NCBI RefSeq assembly: GCF_020253645.1
Contig: NZ_JADCBG010000021.1
Coordinates: 1-36,694 of the forward strand
Reading direction: 5' to 3'
Source of the DNA: Phenylobacterium sp.
GTDB lineage: Bacteria > Pseudomonadota > Alphaproteobacteria > Caulobacterales > Caulobacteraceae
Length of the DNA stretch: 36,694 nucleotides
Shown: one piece after another, positions 25,982-34,461 of the stretch
How the letters are laid out: each line of letters starts with the position of its first letter
How positions within the stretch are numbered: position 1 is the first letter of the stretch
Notes under the pieces: model-generated
Told to the model about the DNA's origin: nothing
The model's database searches: none
Seen by the model: only the letters and a program-made list of their open reading frames with translations
Program-made: the position numbers and the translations under genes

Positions 25982-26347
25982 TCAGGCCGCAGTCTCATTC
26001 CGTGCGCTGAGACCCTGCATGATCATGCGGTTGACGTCGATCAGGTCCTGAATGTCTTCCCGACCGCGAATGACCTCGCTGGTGTATTTCCCGACCCAGA
26101 TGGAGAGGGAGACGATCCCCGCCCTGAGCTCCTTGGGAAGCTGGTTGCCTTCGCTCCCGCAGTCGATGGCGAGCACCGACCAGAGACGGCGATTCCAGTC
26201 GAGGGCGGGCGCCCTCCCGACAACGTCCGAGGGGTCCAGGCGCGAAGCCTCCACGAGGGCGAGCGTCACCTGCGAAAACAGGCGGAACTCGGCATCCCTC
26301 GGGGTTTCAGCCCTCGTCGCCGCCTGCTGATACGCCCGCAGGGACAT
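25982..26347 (-). CDS. flaF: Flagellar biosynthesis regulator FlaF
   Basis: A 121-residue alphaproteobacterial FlaF. In Caulobacter it is needed for flagellin translation and export and acts opposite FlbT, probably as a flagellin chaperone. Visible family text: [68 protein letters not shown] and the C-terminal [12 protein letters not shown]. The start ATG at 26347 lies within the end of flbT, a 41-base overlap in another frame, so the two are surely co-expressed. It is followed by the decarboxylase gene 32 bases on. Confidence 0.95.
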   Translation of the reverse strand: MSLRAYQQAATRAETPRDAEFRLFSQVTLALVEASRLDPSDVVGRAPALDWNRRLWSVLAIDCGSEGNQLPKELRAGIVSLSIWVGKYTSEVIRGREDIQDLIDVNRMIMQGLSARNETAA

Positions 26348-26732
26348 TCCCCAACCTCACATCTTCGTATTCAATAAGCTTCCGACAGGAGAGAAGCGCT
26401 TTGTAATAGTCGCGCTGGAGACAGCAACGTGAAATCGTCACGCACTCCGCGAGAATCGCAGGATTCCTCACTGCTCCCATGAATTCGCTCAACCTCCGCA
26501 CGAATTCATCATAGTACTTCTGGGCGTCTGCAGGCTCAAGGTACATGAGCATGACCTGGAAGTATATCCGACGCGACGGTGTATTGGCCTGATCGGGCTG
26601 GAGAATGTCCTTTTCCCGGAGGACAGAGGCCTTGTTCTGGAGGATCAGAACACCACGGCGATCGCCGTTCTGGATCACCGCACCATTCAGGACCAGCTTT
26701 TCGCCCGGCTTCAGAGAGAGCTTGAGTGGCAA
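26307..26732 (-). CDS. flbT: Flagellin mRNA repressor FlbT
   Basis: A 141-residue FlbT, which binds the 5' untranslated region of flagellin mRNA and couples its translation and decay to hook completion. Recognisable text: PLKLSLKPGEKLVLNGAVIQNGDRRGVLILQNKASVLREKDI near the start and QKYYDEFVRRLSEFM, NPAILAECVTISRCCLQRDYYKAL later. The only usable start is TTG at 26732, which gives the normal FlbT N-terminus and may keep expression low; its ribosome-binding site is poor. It overlaps flaF by 41 bases. The 157-base region upstream is shared with the divergent glycosyltransferase operon and holds two CtrA-like boxes. Confidence 0.95.
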   Translation of the reverse strand: MPLKLSLKPGEKLVLNGAVIQNGDRRGVLILQNKASVLREKDILQPDQANTPSRRIYFQVMLMYLEPADAQKYYDEFVRRLSEFMGAVRNPAILAECVTISRCCLQRDYYKALLSCRKLIEYEDVRLGNVPAGVSAGGDEG

Positions 26733-26797
26733 GACCTGGTTCCCGGGACGCGCGTGGAAGTCGCATTCGAACTTCGGACCTCATAATCGAAGAGGAG

Positions 26798-26812
26798 TTA
26801 ACGATGTCCTTA
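26798..26812. promoter_or_regulatory. CtrA-like box 1
   Basis: TTAA-CGATGTC-CTTA fits the CtrA consensus TTAA-N7-TTAA with one mismatch. It lies in the divergent region between flbT and the first flmG-like gene, 78 bases before the latter. Confidence 0.45.
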
Positions 26813-26828
26813 TCCCCCGAGTTTATGG

Positions 26829-26843
26829 TTAGCGTCGCATTAA
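26829..26843. promoter_or_regulatory. CtrA-like box 2
   Basis: TTAG-CGTCGCA-TTAA followed by C fits TTAA-N7-TTAAC with one mismatch, 47 bases before the first flmG-like gene. The site is also a small inverted repeat (GGTTA/TAACC). Caulobacter flmG is reported as cell-cycle controlled through CtrA, which makes this pair of boxes plausible. Confidence 0.5.
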
Positions 26844-26889
26844 CCCTTCCGGCTTCAGGAAGGCGAAGCCTCTCCAGCAGGATCGAGCC

Positions 26890-28689
26890 ATGACGGACGC
26901 CGTTTCGCCCCTCCCGGCGCCAGACACCCCCGGTGCATCCAAGGGTCTGATGGGTTCCAGCACATCGCAGGGCGCGCTCCGGGTGCTGAAGCAGGAATTG
27001 GCCCTGCAGCGGGATGCGCGGATCTCCGGGTTGCTGGCGCGGGCGGTGGCCGAGATCCGGGCCCATCGGCCTGACGGCGCCGCGGACCTCGCACTTCAGG
27101 CCTTGCAGACCGACGAACGATCCGGGCTCGCATGGCATGTGCTGGCCATCGCCCAGGAGGGACGTGGCGACTACGTGAATTCGCTCCGCTGCTATGAGGC
27201 GGCGCTGGCCCTGCTGCCCGCGGATTCCGACGTGCCTCTCAACCTGGGAAGACTGGCCTTTCGCATGGGCATGTACAACACGGCGGAAAAGCTTTTCGGT
27301 CACTTCCTGGCGCAGCGACCGGACCATGCGGAAGGGGTGAACAACCAGGCCCTCTCCGTCAGTGCGCAGGACCGTACGGACGAGGCGATCCGGATGCTTC
27401 AGGACTTCCTCGGGCGAAATCCGACCCACGCCAACATCTGGAACAGTCTGGCTGGAATGGTCGCCGAAACCGGGGATCTGGCGTCGGCGGAAGTCTTTTA
27501 CCGCGAAGCCCTTCGCCTTGATCCCCGGACGCCGAGAATTCGGTACAACCTGGGCTCGATGTGGATCGATATCGGCCGGATCGCCGAGGGGCTTGGAGAG
27601 ATCGAGACCGCCCTGAAGCGTCCGATGGCCGCTGACGAGAAGGCCATGATGACCATGGCTCGCGGCCTGGCCCAACTCGCCCTGGGCCGGCTTTCCGAGG
27701 GGTGGCGCAACTACGCGGCCCGGCACGACATCCACCTGAAGGATGCCACCTACTTCGCCCTCGACGGCGCCCGCTGGACGCCGGGAAGCACCCTGGGCGG
27801 CAAATCACTCCTGCTGGTCGGCGAGCAGGGCCTGGGTGACGAAGTGCTTTTTGCCGGCATTGTCCCGGACGCGCTCGAAGACCTTGGTCCCGGAGGCCAG
27901 CTGACCATGGCCGTCGAAAAGCGGCTGGCGCCCCTCTTCGCCAGGAGCTTTCCATCGGTGCGGGTGGAGGCCCACAGGACGGTCGCCACCGCGGGCCGCA
28001 CCGTCCGGGCCGTCCCGGCGCTTCAGACGTCCGGCGCGACCTTCGATCTCTGGTCGCCCATCGCTTCGCTGCTGCAGGACTATCGACCCAATGTCGAGGC
28101 CTTCCCCCAAAGGACGGGCTATCTCCGCCCCGACCCGGAGCGCGTCGCCCACTGGCGGGACGCCCTGGCTTCGACGCCCGAGGGCCCCAAGGTCGGTCTT
28201 CTCTGGAAGAGCGCAGTCCTCACCCGCGGGCGGAGTCGCCTGTTCTCGTCGTTCGAGGCCTGGGAGCCCGTGCTTCGGACGCCCGGTGTCGTGTTTGTGA
28301 ACCTGCAGTACGGCGATTGCGAGGCTGAGCTCCGGATGGCGCAGGAGCGCTTCGGGGTCGAAATCTGGACTCCGCCAGGGATCAATCTTCGCGAAGACCT
28401 GGATGATGTCACAGCGCTCTCCGCCGCCCTGGACCTCGTGATCGGATTCTCCAACGCCAGCTTCAACCTGGCCGCCGCCGCGGGAACTCCCGCCTGGCTG
28501 ATCGCCAGCAAGGGCACATGGACGGCGCTCGGTACGGATCGCTATCCCTGGTACCCTCAGGTCCGCCTGCACCGGCCGGAGACCTACTCGGACTGGGACC
28601 CGGTCCTGCAGACCATCGCGGACAACCTGGCTCGGGAGTTCGGCGGAGCGGCAAGGCGGCCCGAGGCCCCGGAAGAGGCCTCGTCGTGA
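26890..28689 (+). CDS. FlmG-type flagellin glycosyltransferase, paralogue 1
   Basis: A 599-residue two-part protein: an N-terminal series of TPR helices (about residues 45-275) and a C-terminal GT-B-like glycosyltransferase domain (about 300-585). This is the make-up of Caulobacter FlmG (formerly FlbA), which binds flagellins through its TPR part and glycosylates them in the cytoplasm before export. Conserved marks in all three paralogues are GEQGLGDEVLFA (311-322 here), GLLWKS (436-441), FVNLQYGDC, N-A-S-FNLA and YPWYPQVRL. The ATG has AGGA ahead. Two CtrA-like boxes precede it. It starts a three-gene operon divergent from flbT-flaF. The donor sugar cannot be told from the sequence. Confidence 0.88.
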   Translation: MTDAVSPLPAPDTPGASKGLMGSSTSQGALRVLKQELALQRDARISGLLARAVAEIRAHRPDGAADLALQALQTDERSGLAWHVLAIAQEGRGDYVNSLRCYEAALALLPADSDVPLNLGRLAFRMGMYNTAEKLFGHFLAQRPDHAEGVNNQALSVSAQDRTDEAIRMLQDFLGRNPTHANIWNSLAGMVAETGDLASAEVFYREALRLDPRTPRIRYNLGSMWIDIGRIAEGLGEIETALKRPMAADEKAMMTMARGLAQLALGRLSEGWRNYAARHDIHLKDATYFALDGARWTPGSTLGGKSLLLVGEQGLGDEVLFAGIVPDALEDLGPGGQLTMAVEKRLAPLFARSFPSVRVEAHRTVATAGRTVRAVPALQTSGATFDLWSPIASLLQDYRPNVEAFPQRTGYLRPDPERVAHWRDALASTPEGPKVGLLWKSAVLTRGRSRLFSSFEAWEPVLRTPGVVFVNLQYGDCEAELRMAQERFGVEIWTPPGINLREDLDDVTALSAALDLVIGFSNASFNLAAAAGTPAWLIASKGTWTALGTDRYPWYPQVRLHRPETYSDWDPVLQTIADNLAREFGGAARRPEAPEEASS

Positions 28690-28702
28690 CGCGAGCCTGC
28701 CC

Positions 28703-30454
28703 ATGACCCCCGGCGAGACTCCTCCCCAGGCCCCGCCCCAGCCGGAGATCCCGGCCTTGGAGGCGACCCTCCAGGACTCCGCACTCAGCGACGTCGGTCG
28801 TGAAGACGGTTCCGCCGGGAACAAACCGGACTCGCTTGTGTCACAGGCCCGTCAGGCGCTCGGGGAACGCAGGCTTGAGGCGGCTGCACAGTTGTGCCAC
28901 GCCGCACTCGAGATCGACGAGACCCACGCACTGGCCTGGCATGTGCTCGCCGTCGTCCATGAGGTCAGGAAGGACTTTCCGACCGCCCTGTCGTGTTACC
29001 AGGCCGCGCTGAAACTGCTTCCCGATGATCCACGGATCGTCCTCAACCTGAGCCGTCTGGCCATGACCATGGGCATGAGCGAGGTGGCGGAAAAGCTGAT
29101 CCGAAAACTTCTGATCTCCGATCCGGAGAATCCCGAGGCGATCAACAAGCTCGCGATCGCCCTGAGCGCCCAGGACCGGCGCACTGAGGCCATAACCCTG
29201 CTCCGCGACTTCCTGGAGCGACAGAACGGTCATCCGAAACTCCTGAACAACCTTGGCAGTCTGGTCGCGGACTCCGGGGATCTGGAGACCGCCAACATCC
29301 TGTTCAGCGAAGCCTTGCGCCTCTCGCCCGACCTCGTCGCAGCGGCCTACAATCTCGGCGACAATCTCCTGGTCCGGGGTCGGACCGCGGAAGCCCTCCG
29401 TCGGATCGAGGCGGCGGTGGCGGCTGGCCCACCGCCTGAGGATCGACCGGCGATGGTCTTTGCGAGGGGGCTTGCGAACCTCGCGCTGGGCGACCTTGAG
29501 GCCGGGTGGCGCGACTACGAGGCGCGGAACGATCCCAACTGGCCGGGACATATCCGCAATCTGCGGGACGAACCGCTCTGGAGGCCTGGAGAGTCCCTTC
29601 AGGGTCGTCGTCTCCTGGTCCTCGGGGAGCAGGGATTGGGGGACGAGGTCCTCTTCGCCAGCCTGATTCCAGACGTCATCGAGCGGGTGGGGCCAGAGGG
29701 AAGCGTCATCCTGGCTGTCGAACCCCGATTGGTCAGCCTGATGGCCAGGACCTTTCCGACAGTCCGCGTTATGCCCCATTGCGCCGGGGATCTTGGCGGT
29801 CACAGGGTCCGGATCGTACCCGGCTTGCCAAAAGGCGAGTGTGACCACTGGACCCCGATCGCATCGCTTCTTCAGACCTTGCGGCCGGATGTTCGCGCCT
29901 TCGCAGGACGGGGCGGCTATCTGAAGGCGGACCCCGGGCGCGTCGACCATTGGCGTAACGTCCTGGCGCAGGCGCCACCCGGGCTGCGGATCGGACTCCT
30001 CTGGAAGAGCGCCTCGCAATCCAGAGGACGGGCTCGCAGCTTCGCGGAGTTCGACGCCTGGGCGCCGGTGCTCAGGACGCGCGGAGCCACATTCGTGAAC
30101 CTGCAGTACGGAGACTGCGCCCCGGAGATCCGGATCGCACAGGAAAGGTTCGGGGCCCGTATCTGGACCCCGCCGGGCATCGACCTGATGCAGGATCTGG
30201 ACGAGGTGACCGCCCTGGCGAGCGCCCTCGACCTTACCGTCGCATTCGCCAACGCCACCTTCAATCTCGCAGCGGCGACAGGTGCGCCGGCCTGGCTGAT
30301 CGCCTCGAAGGGCGCCTGGACCACCCTCGGGACCCGCGCGTATCCCTGGTATCCGCAGGTGCGCCTCTACCAGCCCGGCGCCTACGCGGACTGGGCCCCT
30401 GTCCTGGCCCGGGTGGCGAAGGACCTCAAGGCGGTCCTCGGAGCCAGGACCTGA
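28703..30454 (+). CDS. FlmG-type flagellin glycosyltransferase, paralogue 2
   Basis: A 583-residue paralogue of the gene before it, 13 bases downstream of that gene's stop. TPR helices cover about residues 45-270 (for example AWHVLAVVHEVRKDFPTALSCYQAALKLLPDDP), followed by the GWRDYEARND linker common to the set and a GT-B-like domain starting near 300 with GEQGLGDEVLFAS (308-320). GLLWKS, NLQYGDC, NATFNLA and YPWYPQVRL are all kept, so it does not look decayed. A proline-rich N-terminal tail of about 40 residues differs from the other two. The ribosome-binding site is weak, so translation may depend on reading from the first gene. Its stop overlaps the start of the third paralogue by one base. 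Confidence 0.88.
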   Translation: MTPGETPPQAPPQPEIPALEATLQDSALSDVGREDGSAGNKPDSLVSQARQALGERRLEAAAQLCHAALEIDETHALAWHVLAVVHEVRKDFPTALSCYQAALKLLPDDPRIVLNLSRLAMTMGMSEVAEKLIRKLLISDPENPEAINKLAIALSAQDRRTEAITLLRDFLERQNGHPKLLNNLGSLVADSGDLETANILFSEALRLSPDLVAAAYNLGDNLLVRGRTAEALRRIEAAVAAGPPPEDRPAMVFARGLANLALGDLEAGWRDYEARNDPNWPGHIRNLRDEPLWRPGESLQGRRLLVLGEQGLGDEVLFASLIPDVIERVGPEGSVILAVEPRLVSLMARTFPTVRVMPHCAGDLGGHRVRIVPGLPKGECDHWTPIASLLQTLRPDVRAFAGRGGYLKADPGRVDHWRNVLAQAPPGLRIGLLWKSASQSRGRARSFAEFDAWAPVLRTRGATFVNLQYGDCAPEIRIAQERFGARIWTPPGIDLMQDLDEVTALASALDLTVAFANATFNLAAATGAPAWLIASKGAWTTLGTRAYPWYPQVRLYQPGAYADWAPVLARVAKDLKAVLGART

Positions 30455-32091
30455 TGGGGCGTGCGGCCGGGAGCCCGCTGGACGACGCCCTCAAGGCCCT
30501 CGACGAGGGGCGCCTGCAGGACGCCGTCCGGTCTGCGCGACGAACGGCCGAAATGGACCCGACATCGCTCACCGCCCTCAGGGTCCTCGCCATGGCCCAA
30601 GAGCGGCTGGGCGAGGTGACGGACGCCCTGGCGACCTACGAAAACGCCCTGCGGCTGGCGCCCGACGATCCCGATCTCCTGAACGGCCTCGGCCGGCTGG
30701 CTCTAGAACTGGATCTGGCGCCAGTCGCCGCAGGCATGGCGCGCCAGTCCCTGGCGGCGCGGCCCGGAGACCCTGAGGCGGTGTGCCTGCTCGGCCGCGC
30801 CCTCGCCCTGGAGGGACGGGTTCAGGAGGCCATCAGATGTCTTGCGGACCATCTGGGAGCCTATCCCGAGCAGGCCGGCGTCTGGAATGCGCTGGGCGTG
30901 CTGATGTCCGACACCGGCGATCCGGTCATGGCGGAAACCGCCTTTGCAGAGGCAATACGGCTGAACCCGGAGCTTGTCCCGGCCCGGTTCAACCAGGCGA
31001 ACCTGCTGGTGACCCTTGGGGAAACCCGGCGCGCCCTCGACGCCCTGCTTGAGATACCGGAGACGAACCTGAACGCGCGGGAACGGGCGACCCTGCGATT
31101 CTCTAGGGCCTGCGCCCGGTTGCAAATGGGGGATCTTCCCGGCGGATGGCGTGACTACGAAGCCCGGAACGATCCGGGCCTTTCGGGGGCGGCTGACTTC
31201 GAAGCCCCGGGCAGGCGCTGGCGGCCCGGAGATCCGCTAGATGAACTTGACCTGCTGCTTTTCGGTGAGCAGGGCCTTGGAGATGAGGTCCTGTTCGCCA
31301 GCCTGCTCCCAGACCTGCTGAAGCGGACCGACCGGCCGGCCAGGATTCACTTCGCAGTGGAACCGCGGCTTGTCTCCCTGTTCCAGCGCTCCTTCCCGGA
31401 GGTGTCGGTCATAGCGCATTCGACGGTGGGAACAGGAGGACGCAAGATCCGGCGGATACCGGCGTCGCACAACGCCACTCGCGTCTCGGCCTGGACGCCG
31501 ATCGGCGATCTGCTCCCTGTCCTTCGACCGGACATCACCGCCTTTCCCGGACACAATGGGTTTCTCATCGCAGATCCCCAGCGGGTGCTGGAGTGGCGTG
31601 ACTGGCTGACACGCGCCCCCGGGGGATTGCGTGTCGGGCTTCTGTGGAAGAGCGGGCTCCTGGCGGGGGCCCGGGGCCTCTCCTTCGCAGGCTTCGAGTC
31701 CTGGGCGCCGGTGCTGCAGGCGCCCGGCGTCACCTTCGTCAATCTCCAGTACGGGGATTGCGCGGAGGAAATCGCTTTTGCCCGGGATCACCTCGGAGTG
31801 GAGATTCTCACGCCGCCGGGGCTGGACCTGAAGGAGGATCTCGAGGGCGTGGCGGCTTTGTCCTGCGCACTGGACCTGGTCATCGGGGTCGCCAACGCCA
31901 GCTTCAACCTCGCCGGGGCCTGCGGCGGGAGGACCTGGCTGGTCAGTGGTCCCGACGCATGGACCGTTCTGGGGAGCGGACGCTATCCCTGGTACCCTCA
32001 GGTCCGACTGTTTCCTTCCGCCCGTCTCGGTGACTGGGCGGACATCCTCGCCACCGTCGGCCGCGCGCTCGCCGCGGAAGCGGGGCCCTGA
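30454..32091 (+). CDS. FlmG-type flagellin glycosyltransferase, paralogue 3
   Basis: The third tandem paralogue, 545 residues, the shortest because it lacks the N-terminal tail of the others: TPR helices start almost at once (DDALKALDEGRLQDAVRSARRT) and run to about residue 235. The GT-B-like domain keeps GEQGLGDEVLFAS (271-283), GLLWKS, NLQYGDC, NASFNLA and YPWYPQVRL. Its ATG overlaps the preceding stop as TGATG with AGGA six bases ahead, so it is translationally coupled. Divergence is greatest in the TPR part, where flagellin recognition would occur. No further flagellar gene follows; the next gene is a MoxR-type ATPase 157 bases on. Confidence 0.88.
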   Translation: MGRAAGSPLDDALKALDEGRLQDAVRSARRTAEMDPTSLTALRVLAMAQERLGEVTDALATYENALRLAPDDPDLLNGLGRLALELDLAPVAAGMARQSLAARPGDPEAVCLLGRALALEGRVQEAIRCLADHLGAYPEQAGVWNALGVLMSDTGDPVMAETAFAEAIRLNPELVPARFNQANLLVTLGETRRALDALLEIPETNLNARERATLRFSRACARLQMGDLPGGWRDYEARNDPGLSGAADFEAPGRRWRPGDPLDELDLLLFGEQGLGDEVLFASLLPDLLKRTDRPARIHFAVEPRLVSLFQRSFPEVSVIAHSTVGTGGRKIRRIPASHNATRVSAWTPIGDLLPVLRPDITAFPGHNGFLIADPQRVLEWRDWLTRAPGGLRVGLLWKSGLLAGARGLSFAGFESWAPVLQAPGVTFVNLQYGDCAEEIAFARDHLGVEILTPPGLDLKEDLEGVAALSCALDLVIGVANASFNLAGACGGRTWLVSGPDAWTVLGSGRYPWYPQVRLFPSARLGDWADILATVGRALAAEAGP

Positions 32092-32248
32092 ACCCGCCCG
32101 GCGGCGGCGGCGGCGAGCAGGGATTGAGGCGGGACAGGCCGGGGATGAAGCGGCTTGAATGTCTCCGGCCAGTCTTTAGTGTGCCAGAGGGTTTGAAACA
32201 TCAGTTCAGGCGACCGCCCCCTGGGCCGGCGCATTTCGGGGACACCAT

Positions 32249-33118
32249 ATGAGCCAGCGTTTTGAAGGCACAGACAATTACGTCGCCACCGACGATCTCA
32301 AGGTGGCCGTCAACGCCGCCATCGCCCTCGAGCGTCCCCTATTGATCAAGGGCGAGCCGGGGACCGGCAAGACCGTACTGGCCTACGAGGTGGCCCGGGC
32401 CCTCGACGCCGAACTGATCACCTGGCACATCAAGTCCACGACAAAGGCCCACCAGGGCCTCTACGAGTATGACGCCGTCACGCGACTTAGGGACAGCCAG
32501 CTCGGTGACGAGCGGGTGAAGGACGTCCGCAACTACATCAAGAAGGGCAAGCTCTGGGAGGCCTTCACCGCCCCGAAGCGACCTGTCCTCCTGATCGACG
32601 AGATCGACAAGGCCGACATCGAGTTCCCGAACGACCTCCTCCAGGAGCTCGACCGGATGGAGTTCTACGTCTACGAAACCAACGAGACGATCCGTGCGGA
32701 AATCCGGCCGGTGGTGATCATCACCTCCAACAACGAGAAGGAGCTGCCCGACGCCTTCCTGCGTCGTTGCTTCTTCCACTACATCCGCTTCCCTGAAGCC
32801 GAGACGATGAACGACATCGTCGAGGTCCACTATCCGGGCATCAAGCAGAAGCTGGTCTCTGAGGCCCTGCGTATCTTCTACGACATGCGCAAGGTTCCGG
32901 GCCTGAAGAAGAAACCCTCCACCTCCGAGCTGCTCGACTGGCTGAAGCTCCTGATGGTCGAGGACATCAGCGACGAGATGCTGAAGGAGCGGGACCCGAC
33001 CAAGCTGATCCCGCCCCTGCACGGCGCCCTCCTGAAGAACGAGCAGGACGTGCAGCTATTTGAGCGCCTCGCCTTCCTGGCCCGCCGGGAAAGTGGTCCG
33101 CCCCGCCCGGGCCAGTAG
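32249..33118 (+). CDS. MoxR-family AAA+ ATPase
   Basis: A 289-residue AAA+ ATPase of the MoxR group, chaperone-like ATPases that usually work with a von Willebrand A-domain partner to insert metal cofactors or activate enzymes. Walker A is GEPGTGKT (about residues 36-43), Walker B is VLLIDEIDKAD, and sensor 1 is in VVIITSNNEKELPDAFLRRC, with the arginine finger in the last part. Length is normal. In related genomes a CoxE-like VWA gene follows on the same strand; here the next gene is convergent after 38 bases and unrelated, so the partner must be elsewhere or missing. Ribosome-binding site weak. Confidence 0.93.
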   Translation: MSQRFEGTDNYVATDDLKVAVNAAIALERPLLIKGEPGTGKTVLAYEVARALDAELITWHIKSTTKAHQGLYEYDAVTRLRDSQLGDERVKDVRNYIKKGKLWEAFTAPKRPVLLIDEIDKADIEFPNDLLQELDRMEFYVYETNETIRAEIRPVVIITSNNEKELPDAFLRRCFFHYIRFPEAETMNDIVEVHYPGIKQKLVSEALRIFYDMRKVPGLKKKPSTSELLDWLKLLMVEDISDEMLKERDPTKLIPPLHGALLKNEQDVQLFERLAFLARRESGPPRPGQ

Positions 33119-33156
33119 CAGCCAAACCGACGGGCGGAACGCCGCGGCAGGGCGGG

Positions 33157-33525
33157 TCAGACCTTCTGGACTTCGACGATCTTGTAGGTCAGAGGCTGGC
33201 CGTCCTCGTCCGTGACGGTGACGTACTCGCCCACCATAAAGCGGTGGTCGCCAAGCCTGTGAACGGGCTCGTCGTCGTCGCTGGACCCCTGATCATAGTC
33301 AAAGAACCAGTTCTGGCCGCGACGGGCCAGGCGTCCCATCACGGCGTCCTCGTCAGGCGCGAACCGGCGGACCGTGCACTCGGCGCGGGCCTTTGCGAAG
33401 GCCTCGCCGTCGAGACGCCCCTCCGGAGTCAGGGGAGCCGTCAGGGTGTAGCCACGACGGTCGTCACCGCCGAACTCAGAGCCAGGATTGCGGGCGAGCC
33501 GCATGACGATGCGCGACAGGGACAT
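33157..33525 (-). CDS. Conserved protein of unknown function
   Basis: A 122-residue soluble protein with no signal peptide. Text such as GSEFGGDDRRGYTLTAPLTPEGRLD, NWFFDYDQGSSDDDEPVHRLGDHRFMVGEYVTVTDEDG and the final YKIVEVQKV suggests a small all-beta fold. I have the impression of a widely conserved alphaproteobacterial unknown but no function. The ATG has AGAGG nine bases ahead. It follows the universal stress protein gene by only 12 bases on the same strand, so the two are probably cotranscribed, hinting at a stress-related role. Confidence 0.8.
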   Translation of the reverse strand: MSLSRIVMRLARNPGSEFGGDDRRGYTLTAPLTPEGRLDGEAFAKARAECTVRRFAPDEDAVMGRLARRGQNWFFDYDQGSSDDDEPVHRLGDHRFMVGEYVTVTDEDGQPLTYKIVEVQKV

Positions 33526-33537
33526 GCGCCAGAACCT

Positions 33538-34350
33538 CTAATGAGACAGGAAGAGTGAAGGAGCGTCGGCGGCCAGAAGGCTGCGGGTCGTTCCGCCGAA
33601 GATGAATTCCTGGAGCCGGGGATGCCCGAAGGCGCCGGCGACCAGCAAGTTGGCGCCCGCCCGGCGAACGGCGCCGAGCAGAAGCCCCGCCGCCTCGCCC
33701 TTGTCTCCCAGGACCTCGACCTCGGTCTGCACACCGCGAGCGGCGTAGTAGGCCTGGAGCCGGGCGGGATCGAAATGTCGCGAGGTGGCGCGCGGGGCTG
33801 CAAGCAGGATGACCCGTGAGGCCCTCTCGAGCATGGGCAGGGCCAGACGGGCGGCCCGGCTGGCCTCCTTGCCGCCATCCCAGGCGACCGCCACCACGCC
33901 GCCGACCTCGAACCCGTCGCGAGCGATGAGCACCGGTCTCTGCTCGTCGGCGACGATCTGCTGGAAACACTCGGCCAAGGGGCCGCGTCCCCGCGCCGGA
34001 TCGTCGCTGAAGACCACCAGGTCGGAGAGTCGGGCCTCCGCCGACAGGGAAGCCCAGACGGGGCTCTGCAGGGCGATGAAGGTCTTTTTGCCGTAGACAC
34101 AGGCCTCATAGGATGCGCGGGAACGGGCCTCTCCCGTCGCTGCGGCCTGTCTCAGGGTCTCGATCGCCGTGGTCTGGACACCGCCCATGTAACCTTCGCC
34201 CAGCCAGGGCATGATGTCGGCCACATCGGCTGGGGCGAAAACCGCCGACAGTTCCGCACCGAAGGGCTCAGCGGCCCTGACAGCCGCTGATAGGACGGCC
34301 GCGTCGCCATCGGCTCCGGCCAGCGGCGCCATGACCCTCGCCCAGCTCAT
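33538..34350 (-). CDS. Universal stress protein (tandem Usp domains)
   Basis: A 270-residue protein made of two universal stress protein domains. The C-terminal one keeps the ATP-binding pattern G-x2-G-x9-G-(S/T) in GAFGHPRLQEFIFGGTTRSLL; the first domain is degenerate at that site. Usp proteins help survive starvation and other stress, by means not well known. The ATG at 34350 has GAGGAG seven bases ahead. It leads a two-gene unit with the unknown protein downstream. Cytoplasmic. The single cysteines (YEACVYGKK, AECFQQ) are unremarkable. Confidence 0.92.
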   Translation of the reverse strand: MSWARVMAPLAGADGDAAVLSAAVRAAEPFGAELSAVFAPADVADIMPWLGEGYMGGVQTTAIETLRQAAATGEARSRASYEACVYGKKTFIALQSPVWASLSAEARLSDLVVFSDDPARGRGPLAECFQQIVADEQRPVLIARDGFEVGGVVAVAWDGGKEASRAARLALPMLERASRVILLAAPRATSRHFDPARLQAYYAARGVQTEVEVLGDKGEAAGLLLGAVRRAGANLLVAGAFGHPRLQEFIFGGTTRSLLAADAPSLFLSH

Positions 34351-34461
34351 TCGCGTGCTCCTCGGTTCCTGTGGACCCTAAGCTATCAGACTGCGCACCG
34401 ACATTGATCTTTCTCAAGCCCCGGTGCACCTGTCGGGGATGCCCTGCACCGGAGATCAGCA

